Source of the DNA: a virus
Strand: one strand, 5' to 3'
DNA: 64,000 nt
Virus record (IMG/VR): IMGVR_UViG_3300043464_002284
Span: 1-64,000 of that record
The notes below the pieces were generated by a model. The model made no database searches. It saw only the letters and a list, made by a program, of their open reading frames with translations, and was not told the origin of the DNA. The position numbers were made by a program, and so were the translations under genes. Shown piece by piece: positions 16,913 through 24,946 of the stretch (its first letter is position 1; each line of letters opens with the position of its first letter).

Positions 16913-19768
16913 ATGTCTTCTTTGTTAACTAATCTAAAAGTAAATAGTGATGGATACTTATATATTCCTTATAGTGAAGATTTTAATTTTGGATCTGGGG
17001 ATTTTACTATAGAGTTTTGGGTAAAATTTAATAGCTGGTCTGATGCTAAATCGGTATTGACAAAAGGATGGCCAGCATCTGGTTCAGACTCTTTTTTGAT
17101 CTATACTCAAGACGGATCAAAAGTAACATTTTATGCTTCTAGCAATGGTAGCGGTTGGCAAGTATCATCAGGTCAGAATATCATTAACAATGTCTCTTTA
17201 AACAAATGGTATCATATTGCGGTCACACGTTCTGGTTCCACATTTAGAACATTCTCTAATGGGGTTCAAACAGCATCATGGAGTAATGGAGATGCTATAT
17301 TTAATAATGTTAGTCATGGTATCGCTATTGGTAATAGTGAGACCGGAAGCCATCCGGTTGACTGTAATATAGATGGACTAAGAATTACTAAAGGAATTTG
17401 TAGGTACACTTCTAATTTTAGTCTTCCTTTTAATGATGCTAGTTTAGTTACCGAAGGAGCCTTTAAAGACCTTTCAAGATCCCCTAAAAGAGTAGTCAAT
17501 AATAATTACGTAAGTACAAATCAAAATATTAAACAATTTGGTGATTCTAGTGCTTACTTTAATGGTAGCTCTTATTTGAGCGTTCCAGGAGATAAAGCAT
17601 GGCAACTTGGTACTGATGACTTTACAGTAGAAGCTTGGATTAATCCTGATACTGTTAGTAATACTAGAAGTATTGTTGGTAATTATGATGGAGCTGATGG
17701 TGGATGGAGATTAATGGTTGGGTCTCCTGTTGGAGGAACTCCTTCTTATGGACCAGAAGTTAGTTTTACAGCAACCAATTATGGAACCGAAGTAGATCCT
17801 ATTATTCCTGGAGTGTTGGAACTCACAAGAGCTAATCAGAATGGTATATATAATAGTGCTTCGGAAGGATCTTATGTCAGATATTCTTCTCCAGCTAATA
17901 CTTCTTGGAACGGTGAAGGATGGTCTAATATATGTAATTACGCAACCAGATCATATTATGATTGGTTAACTGCTTTAAATAATGCTGGTAGAAATCCTAA
18001 TAATATTGTTGGTCTTGAGATGGTGATGAAACATGTTCCCACCAATCGTAATTGGCTGATTAAATTTACTAATTGGCAGGGTGGCGCTCAGGGTGGAGCA
18101 TTTGCTTATACTAGAAAAGAAATTCTTGGTTGTACAGTAGATAATTCAGTGATACAATTTCGTAATGGTAATAGTACAGTAATAGAAAAAAGTGTAACTC
18201 CACCGCTAGCTTCTGGCACATGGTATCACTTAGCTGCAACCAGAAATAACAATAACTTAAAACTATTTTTAGACGGAAATGAAATAGGATCATCGACTGC
18301 TATTAACGACAACATTAGCAGAGTAAACTCTAATGGAATAACAATAGGAGCAAGTCGATCATCGTCTGGTTCTGTAACCAATACTTATCAGGGGTACATA
18401 GACGATCTTAGAATAACCAAAGGAACAGCAAGATATCCAGCTAGCTTCACCAAACCAGCTGCTCCTGCACCCAATTTAGGATTAGGTCCTATTGCTCCGA
18501 GTAGTCCATCTGGTTTAGCAGTTACTGAAAGAGATAATGTCTTCAAAGTGTCGCTAACTCCTCCAACATTCGACGGTCGTTCACCAATCACAGCCTATAA
18601 CTTCCAGTATTCTGAAGACGGATCAACATGGAACAATACTAGTGTAGTATCAGATCCATACTATGACAAGGTGTCATTATTGCTACCAATGACAGGATCA
18701 AATAATAGTACTATTATTGTTGATGATTCTAAACATAATCATAATGTAAGCTTGGTTGGTAATGTTAAAGTAGTATCGTCTGAAAGCTGGTTTGGTAATG
18801 GTAGTGTAGTATTCGATGGAACCAGCGATAATCTTGTAATACAAAATAATTCAGTTTTTGATTTGACCAATCAAGATTGGACGATAGAAGCTTGGATAAA
18901 ACCTACTGGAGATTGGAGTAAATATAATACTATTATTAGTAAGAGAGGGAACGGGGGAGGAGAAGGAACAGATGGAGACTGGCAATTATATCTAAGGCAA
19001 AATAGTGGTGTTTTATGTTTCTATCCAGGAACAATAGGCGGACAAGAGAGCGGATCAGTACCGTTAGTTAACATTTGGAACCATGTTGCTGCTGTGCGTA
19101 ATGGAAAAATAATAACATTATACTTAAATGGAATTTCAGTATTAAGCTTTGTTGCTGATACTCTTTATACTGCTAACCGCAAAATTTATGTGGGTGGTTG
19201 GCCTGCTGGTAATGAATATTTTAATGGAAACATGAATGATGTTAGAGTAACTAAGGGAGTAGCAAGATATACATCCAATTTTGATCCACGAACGCTACCC
19301 CAAGCTCCTGCTAATAGGGTTACAGGATTATCAACTCTAGGTACTCCATACTCTTTCAGAGCAAGATCAGTTAATTCTATCGGATCAAGCGACTATAGTT
19401 CATCAACAACGTCAGTCATATCAACCTTGGGCGCCCCATCTAATCTTAATGTTATTACAGACGACAATAGAGCTTATGTCAACTGGACAGCACCAACAGC
19501 TAATAATTCAGCTATCAAAGATTATGCTGTTCAGTATAAGTCTGATGGTGAAAGTACATGGACAAACTATGCTCATACTCCTAGTATAGATACATCTATT
19601 ATGGTTAGCGGATTACTAGTTGGTACTAGCTATTCTTTCCAGGTAGCAGCAATAAATATAGCTGGCACAGGAAGTTATGTTTCAACAACATCGTCAGTCC
19701 TAACAGCTCTTAGACAAGATAATACATACAATAAGACAAGACTACTACTGCATTTAGATTCAAACTAA
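16913..19768 (+). CDS. Adhesin with three LamG domains, one nested inside an FN3 domain
   Basis: 951 residues. LamG 1 (about 1-185) lacks the usual first strand. LamG 2 (about 196-515) is interrupted at 274-406 by a different beta-rich domain (TNYGTEVD, GIYNSASEG, WLIKFTNWQGG), a module I associate with phage structural proteins. An FN3 domain begins at 531 (PSSPSGLAV), breaks after STWNNTSVVS at 580, contains a complete LamG (581-800), and resumes at RVTGLSTLGTPYSFRARSV (802-838). A normal FN3 follows (840-930). The last residues, TRLLLHLDSN, are the first strand of another LamG whose remainder is the next gene. LamG domains typically bind glycans; host-surface binding is inferred. Confidence 0.72.
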   Translation: MSSLLTNLKVNSDGYLYIPYSEDFNFGSGDFTIEFWVKFNSWSDAKSVLTKGWPASGSDSFLIYTQDGSKVTFYASSNGSGWQVSSGQNIINNVSLNKWYHIAVTRSGSTFRTFSNGVQTASWSNGDAIFNNVSHGIAIGNSETGSHPVDCNIDGLRITKGICRYTSNFSLPFNDASLVTEGAFKDLSRSPKRVVNNNYVSTNQNIKQFGDSSAYFNGSSYLSVPGDKAWQLGTDDFTVEAWINPDTVSNTRSIVGNYDGADGGWRLMVGSPVGGTPSYGPEVSFTATNYGTEVDPIIPGVLELTRANQNGIYNSASEGSYVRYSSPANTSWNGEGWSNICNYATRSYYDWLTALNNAGRNPNNIVGLEMVMKHVPTNRNWLIKFTNWQGGAQGGAFAYTRKEILGCTVDNSVIQFRNGNSTVIEKSVTPPLASGTWYHLAATRNNNNLKLFLDGNEIGSSTAINDNISRVNSNGITIGASRSSSGSVTNTYQGYIDDLRITKGTARYPASFTKPAAPAPNLGLGPIAPSSPSGLAVTERDNVFKVSLTPPTFDGRSPITAYNFQYSEDGSTWNNTSVVSDPYYDKVSLLLPMTGSNNSTIIVDDSKHNHNVSLVGNVKVVSSESWFGNGSVVFDGTSDNLVIQNNSVFDLTNQDWTIEAWIKPTGDWSKYNTIISKRGNGGGEGTDGDWQLYLRQNSGVLCFYPGTIGGQESGSVPLVNIWNHVAAVRNGKIITLYLNGISVLSFVADTLYTANRKIYVGGWPAGNEYFNGNMNDVRVTKGVARYTSNFDPRTLPQAPANRVTGLSTLGTPYSFRARSVNSIGSSDYSSSTTSVISTLGAPSNLNVITDDNRAYVNWTAPTANNSAIKDYAVQYKSDGESTWTNYAHTPSIDTSIMVSGLLVGTSYSFQVAAINIAGTGSYVSTTSSVLTALRQDNTYNKTRLLLHLDSN

Positions 19769-19786
19769 TAGGGTAATAATAAAATG
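19766..19786 (+). other. Stop/ribosome-site/start junction inside a LamG fold
   Basis: Tandem in-frame stops TAA TAG run into an AGGG ribosome-site-like core, followed by an ATG in the same frame. The codons between the stops and the ATG (GGT AAT AAT) still match the loop seen in uninterrupted LamG paralogues. Confidence 0.6.
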
Positions 19787-22700
19787 AGTATAATAGATTC
19801 GTCACCAAAACCTAAAACTGTAACATTAAATAATGGAGCATCAGTTAGCACTCTCAAAAGCCGTTTCGGTGGAGCTTCATTATTATTGAATGGATTAAAT
19901 CAATATGCTAGTATTCCTGAGCATACGGATTTTGGTTTTGGCACAGGCGATTTTACTATAGAGATGTGGGTTTATCCACTAGACAACAACGACTATAGAA
20001 CCTTGATCTCCATTGGAACACACATGGACGGACTATTATGGAGAATGTGTACCGAAGGAAATCAATTATGGTTTAATGGAACTCCTTGGAACTGGGGATC
20101 TAGTAGTGTTCCATTACATACATGGAGTCATTTAGCTTTAGTTAGAAATAGTGGAGCGATTAAAGTTTATATTAACGGAACTGAATCTTTATCAATTTCT
20201 GGCTCTGCTGCCGCTAGTAATCTAGGCTCATCCAGAGCGGTAAATATTGGAGCATATAATCCAGGAAGTGAAACATTTAATGGATATATAGACGAAGTTA
20301 GAATAACTAAAGGAATAGGATCTGCAAAATACAATAGTAATTTTGATGTTAAAACACTATATGCTCCATTCCCATCATCAGGAACTCCTGTAACTCCACC
20401 CAATGCTCCTACCGATCTAGTAGCTGGACCACTAGATCGCACTATTAATATGATATGGAATACTCCAGCAGAGGATAACGGAGGTATTATTACCGATTAT
20501 TCTATTCAGCATTCAACAAATGGTTTTGACTGGATTGATTTTCCTCACTCTCCTAGTGTTGTTACAGCTATTAGTGTAACAGGACTAGATAATGGAACTA
20601 ACTATAGTGTTAGGGTTGGAGCCATTAATTATACCGGCGTACAAAATTATGTATCTCAATCTGATCTTATGCCGTCAGTACCTCCAGTTGATACTAATCC
20701 AGATCCATATTTTTATAGTACCTCGTTATTACTTCATTTTAATGGAGCACATAATAGCACAACCATCACCGATACGTCATATCTTCCAAAAACTGGGACT
20801 GTTCAAGGAGATGCTAAACTCAGTATCGCTAAGAATAAGTTTGGTGGTAGTAGTATTTATTTTGATGGTAGTGGAGACTATTTAACAGTACCAGATCATC
20901 CAGGATTTGATTTTGGTGATGAAGATTTTACAATAGAATATTGGGAATATCGTTTAGGTTCGGGTACTGGGTCTGTTATGTGTAGGGTACGCACAGGACA
21001 GGGTTATAATCCTTGGTTGCTTGGACATAATGAATCTGGCACTCTTAAACTTTATATGAGTGTTGATTATGCTAACTGGGCTGTTAGTAGCTTAAGTATG
21101 GGTTCCATGATCCAGAATGCTTGGACTCATTATGCTGTTGTTAGACAAGGTAGTACTGTTAGAACATACCAAAATGGATCACAAGTTAGTACAGCTAGCT
21201 TTACCGGGACATTACCAATAGGTGGCGGTTCGCTATCAATTGGGCGATATGCTGATAATAGCACTGATTATTTTAATGGTTATCTTGATGATGTTCGCAT
21301 AACTCGTGGAGTTTGTAGATATCCAGATGGAACGACCTTTTCCGTACCAGCACTACCTTATTCCGATGTCGCACCAACAATTACTGCTCCAGAAGCTCCC
21401 TCTAGCATAACCGTTTATGGTGGAGATGCCTCTGCAGAAGTTGTTTTTGTTTCTCCAGCAAGCGATAAGTCCGTATTAGTATCATATGACTTACAATACT
21501 CAGAAGATTTAGCTGAACCATCATGGACACCGGTTTCATCATCTCCTACCAGACTATTATTACATTTTAATAAGGGAGACATTCGAGGCAACGCCAAACT
21601 TAAAGATTATTCATTGTATAATCGTAATGTTCTTTGGAATACTACTAATAATCCTGCTTTTATAGGTGGAGATAACTCATCTAACTATCAAAAGTTTGGA
21701 GATGGATGCTTAGACATACAATATAATCGAACAAACTATACTTCTCCTTATATTGTTAAGGTGGATGAATCGTCTGATCTGAATCCTGGAACTGGTGATT
21801 ATACTCTGGAAATGTTTTTAATGCTAGACGATCCCTATACTTCAACAAGTATAGGCAGACTATTTGGATCATATAATGCTTCTTCTGGTTCTTATTTTGG
21901 TATAAATAAAATGGATTACTATACCGTTAGATTAACTAAGATGGTTAATGGATCAGCAGCTTATTATGTTGATATAGGTAGTTCTATTTTAAGAGGAAAT
22001 ACAGACCAAAATGGTCCAGGAAATTATAGTAAAAAACCCATACATCTAGCATTTTGTCGTCAAAATGGAACTATAAGAATTTATGTTAATGGAAATAAAG
22101 TAGTAGATAGAGCAGATACTAATAATGATAATTTTTCTGCTGGTGGATTAGTAGTTATGGGTGGAGACTCTGGATCTCATTATGCTAATAATTACGTATT
22201 GGGTCGAATGGACGAACTAAGATATACCATCGGAGAAGCACTATATACAGGAGCCAGTATTGATGTATTACCAAGCTCAGAATTTAAAAATGTCAAAGTT
22301 ACAGGAATACCCAATAATAAAAATTATGTATTCCGCATTCGTGGACAAAATAGTGGTGGATATGGAGACTATAGTAGTGAAAGCTCACCAGTAACAGTAG
22401 CTCCTCCTCCAGTACTAACAATAACTTCAGAACCAAAGAATGATAGAGTACTAGCACTCAACGAAAACGCCACGTTCTCTGTGTCTGCAACAATGTCCGA
22501 TAGTTCTGCTCTATCATATCAGTGGCAAAAATATGATACCGACGCCAATGATTGGAATGGAGAGAACGGAAGAAATTGGCAAAATATTAGTGGCGCAACA
22601 GGATCGACCTTAACTATTAATAGTCAAGGATTTAATGCGGTAAACAATTGGACATGGCAAAGTCCTCCAGGAAAAGATGCTGTACGATGCATAATAACTT

Positions 22701-23683
22701 CAGCATATTCAACTGTAGTTACCAAGTCTGTTAGATTAGTAAATATGAGCTTTATTTACTACTCTATGGAAGTACATCCAGATGGGAACAGAAATAACAA
22801 CTCTGAAGTTGTAAATGGTATTAACTATAGAGGATATTATGCTAATGCAAATGAAACATTTAACCTTTATCCATACTCAGGCTGGGGTATGGGTCCACCA
22901 CCAGACGATAGCTGGTACTCCGGTAATGACACTGCCATAAGATTTCAATATTCTCTCAATCCGTCTGAAGGAATATGGACAGACGCAAATTCATCAAGCA
23001 ATATAGGTTTTAGATACAGCGCAGCCTCTAATCTGAATTCTGTTACTTATCTAACACCAACAGTAGATTTGAGTGGAAGAGTGTATTTTCGCACATTAGT
23101 ACAAGATTTATGGCCATATAATACCAGTAATGGATCTTCTTCTTCTACAGAATCATCATACTCTGTTGTCCAAACAAACGGAGAGTATGGTTATTTCTAT
23201 ATTGATTTCACAGCCACAGCCCCCACACTTATGACTAATTTTAGTGCTGATCCGGGAGATAGATTGGTTGCTCTGTCGTGGACTAAGGGACTTAGTGGAG
23301 GTTTACCATCTGGTACAACATACTCTATAGAATATAGTACAGATGAAACTAATTGGGAAACTTTTACTAACACTCTAGCATTTTCTAATAGTAGTATTTA
23401 TGTTACTGGATCAAACGGATTAACTAATGGTACAACATACTACTTTAGAATGAAAGCAGTTAATAGTGTTGGTTCAACAAGTTATACCAGCACAATATCA
23501 GCTACTCCTAATGTTTCAGAGGCTACTGCCCCATCAGCAATCAATAATCTAACAGCGGTTGCTGGAGACGGCAGAGCATATTTAACTTGGGATAGTCCAG
23601 CTAGTGACGGTCAATCATTACCATTATCGTATGCTGTAAGATACTCCAGAGACGGAGGATCTACTTGGACAAATTATCCTTGA
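19784..23683 (+). CDS. Large LamG/FN3/Ig adhesin, starting and ending inside domains
   Basis: 1299 residues. It starts within a LamG domain (SIIDSSPKPKTVTLNNG) whose first strand ends the previous gene. Order: LamG (1-205), FN3 (206-303), LamG (306-525), the first half of an FN3 (535-588, ending WTPVSSSP), a nested LamG (589-834), the second half of that FN3 (835-873; KNVKVTGIPNNKNYVFRIRG), an Ig-like domain (874-985), an unrecognised beta-rich region (985-1145), FN3 (1146-1245) and the first half of a last FN3 (1248-1299, ending GGSTWTNYP). The rest of that FN3 is at the start of the next gene. Probable fibre component with glycan-binding LamG units. Confidence 0.72.
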   Translation: MSIIDSSPKPKTVTLNNGASVSTLKSRFGGASLLLNGLNQYASIPEHTDFGFGTGDFTIEMWVYPLDNNDYRTLISIGTHMDGLLWRMCTEGNQLWFNGTPWNWGSSSVPLHTWSHLALVRNSGAIKVYINGTESLSISGSAAASNLGSSRAVNIGAYNPGSETFNGYIDEVRITKGIGSAKYNSNFDVKTLYAPFPSSGTPVTPPNAPTDLVAGPLDRTINMIWNTPAEDNGGIITDYSIQHSTNGFDWIDFPHSPSVVTAISVTGLDNGTNYSVRVGAINYTGVQNYVSQSDLMPSVPPVDTNPDPYFYSTSLLLHFNGAHNSTTITDTSYLPKTGTVQGDAKLSIAKNKFGGSSIYFDGSGDYLTVPDHPGFDFGDEDFTIEYWEYRLGSGTGSVMCRVRTGQGYNPWLLGHNESGTLKLYMSVDYANWAVSSLSMGSMIQNAWTHYAVVRQGSTVRTYQNGSQVSTASFTGTLPIGGGSLSIGRYADNSTDYFNGYLDDVRITRGVCRYPDGTTFSVPALPYSDVAPTITAPEAPSSITVYGGDASAEVVFVSPASDKSVLVSYDLQYSEDLAEPSWTPVSSSPTRLLLHFNKGDIRGNAKLKDYSLYNRNVLWNTTNNPAFIGGDNSSNYQKFGDGCLDIQYNRTNYTSPYIVKVDESSDLNPGTGDYTLEMFLMLDDPYTSTSIGRLFGSYNASSGSYFGINKMDYYTVRLTKMVNGSAAYYVDIGSSILRGNTDQNGPGNYSKKPIHLAFCRQNGTIRIYVNGNKVVDRADTNNDNFSAGGLVVMGGDSGSHYANNYVLGRMDELRYTIGEALYTGASIDVLPSSEFKNVKVTGIPNNKNYVFRIRGQNSGGYGDYSSESSPVTVAPPPVLTITSEPKNDRVLALNENATFSVSATMSDSSALSYQWQKYDTDANDWNGENGRNWQNISGATGSTLTINSQGFNAVNNWTWQSPPGKDAVRCIITSAYSTVVTKSVRLVNMSFIYYSMEVHPDGNRNNNSEVVNGINYRGYYANANETFNLYPYSGWGMGPPPDDSWYSGNDTAIRFQYSLNPSEGIWTDANSSSNIGFRYSAASNLNSVTYLTPTVDLSGRVYFRTLVQDLWPYNTSNGSSSSTESSYSVVQTNGEYGYFYIDFTATAPTLMTNFSADPGDRLVALSWTKGLSGGLPSGTTYSIEYSTDETNWETFTNTLAFSNSSIYVTGSNGLTNGTTYYFRMKAVNSVGSTSYTSTISATPNVSEATAPSAINNLTAVAGDGRAYLTWDSPASDGQSLPLSYAVRYSRDGGSTWTNYP

Positions 23684-23695
23684 TCTATAACTCTC

Positions 23696-23708
23696 TAATA
23701 GGAAATAA
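23696..23708 (+). promoter_or_regulatory. TAATAGG ribosome-site cassette before an FN3 second half
   Basis: TAATAGGAAATAA lies in the 35-base gap between two halves of an FN3 domain. Very similar strings occur at 19766 (TAATAGGGTAATAA) and 24661 (TAATAGGTAATAA), each at a gene junction. Likely translation re-start sites. Confidence 0.45.
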
Positions 23709-23718
23709 ATAACATAAT

Positions 23719-24663
23719 ATGGCTAAAATTACTCAAATGATTACTGGATTAATCAATGACGAACCAAATCAATCATATTCTTTTCAAGTAGCAGCAGTTA
23801 ATCCCATAGGAACAGGAACCTATTCAACACCAGCTACCGGCATAGTTCCTTATACTGGGGGTTTTATTGATGCTGTTCCCATAGAATATTTAATTGTAGC
23901 TGGTGGTGGTAGTGGAGCAAATACAGGGAGTGGAGGAGGAGCCGGAGGAGTTTTGACCGGTCAAATGAATCTTTTTTCTCCAAACACTTATAATATTGTG
24001 ATAGGAGCAGGTGGTACTATTTTAGATTATGGAGCTGCTCCCGGCACCAACGGAGAAAATACAACAGCTTTTGGATTAACAGCAATTGGTGGTGGTGGCG
24101 GAGTATCTCACGGCGCAGGCAATGGAGTATCTGGAGGTAGCGGTAGTGGAGGCGCCGTAACCGAATCCAACAGCGGTATTCCTCTTAGATTTGGAGGATC
24201 AGGAACTGTTGGTCAAGGAAATAGTGGAGGTAATGGTTTTGTGGCGTGGAGTTGGAGTGGCTGTTCCGGTGGTGGTGGTGGTGCTGGACAAGCAGGTTCG
24301 GATGGCGGCAATAGTCCCGGTAGCGGTAAGGGTGGTAATGGAATACTATGGTATGGAAATTACTATGGTGGTGGAGGTGGAGGTGGAGAAGTTAATGGTA
24401 GCTATGTTGGAGCAGGCGGTTTAGGTGGAGGAGGCAATGCAGTTATTAATAGTACTGGTCAAGATGGGGTAAATAATACTGGCGGTGGTGGCGGTGGAGG
24501 AAGTTATACCGGAGCGTACTATAACGGAGGAGCAGGAGGTTCCGGAGTTGTTATCATTCGCTCTTTAGTTCTTGCCTCATCAACCACGGGCTCTCCAATC
24601 ATAACAACAGACGGATCTTATAACGTATACAAATTTACAGCAACAGGCTCTATCACATTTTAA
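23719..24663 (+). CDS. FN3 half-domain plus glycine-rich adhesin module
   Basis: 314 residues. Residues 1-48 (ITQMITGLINDEPNQ, then SYSFQVAAVNPIGTG) are the E, F and G strands of an FN3 domain whose front half ends the preceding gene. The rest (about 53-314) is a glycine-rich module opening IEYLIVAGGGSG and closing with STTGSP and GSYNVYKFTATGSITF. It is paralogous to the two modules in the gene at 13226, and the closing motif is nearly the same as that of the first of them. The starting ATG at 23719 is far from the AGG ribosome-site core at 23700-23702. Likely a receptor-binding tip. Confidence 0.68.
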   Translation: MAKITQMITGLINDEPNQSYSFQVAAVNPIGTGTYSTPATGIVPYTGGFIDAVPIEYLIVAGGGSGANTGSGGGAGGVLTGQMNLFSPNTYNIVIGAGGTILDYGAAPGTNGENTTAFGLTAIGGGGGVSHGAGNGVSGGSGSGGAVTESNSGIPLRFGGSGTVGQGNSGGNGFVAWSWSGCSGGGGGAGQAGSDGGNSPGSGKGGNGILWYGNYYGGGGGGGEVNGSYVGAGGLGGGGNAVINSTGQDGVNNTGGGGGGGSYTGAYYNGGAGGSGVVIIRSLVLASSTTGSPIITTDGSYNVYKFTATGSITF

Positions 24664-24676
24664 TAGGTAATAAATT

Positions 24677-24946
24677 ATGAAATTAGATAATACAGTAACA
24701 ATCGACTTAGGCTCTGGTGATCCTTTAGTACTAAACGAATTAGATGTTGTTCTTATGGATCATGAATCTAGAAAATTAGTTTTAGCAAAAGTTCATCCAT
24801 TAGCAGGCCCTCTCTCACTATGGAGAGGTTCAGAGTATGACGAGGCTGGGGACTATACTCAAGCTCAAGTTGAAGCTAGAATAAAAGAACTATTAGGAGA
24901 GAATCTAGAAAGACTACCAAGCTTATTCCACAGAGAAATAGTATAA
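24677..24946 (+). CDS. Hypothetical small protein in fibre operon
   Basis: 89 residues, acidic, no membrane segment or signal. It reads as a compact beta-hairpin start (TVTIDLGSGDPLVLNELDVV) followed by a helical C-terminus (QAQVEARIKELLGENLERL). It starts 13 bases after the glycine-rich gene behind a TAATAGG ribosome-site cassette and abuts the next gene with no gap. I do not recognise a family. Position suggests a small tail or fibre accessory protein. Confidence 0.55.
   Translation: MKLDNTVTIDLGSGDPLVLNELDVVLMDHESRKLVLAKVHPLAGPLSLWRGSEYDEAGDYTQAQVEARIKELLGENLERLPSLFHREIV

Noticed and set aside
19766-19771. Reassigned stop codons (alternative genetic code) explaining TAA TAG inside LamG
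   Set aside because: TAA, TAG and TGA all end well-defined genes throughout the window (RNR, phoH, uvsX), so a code change is not supported.
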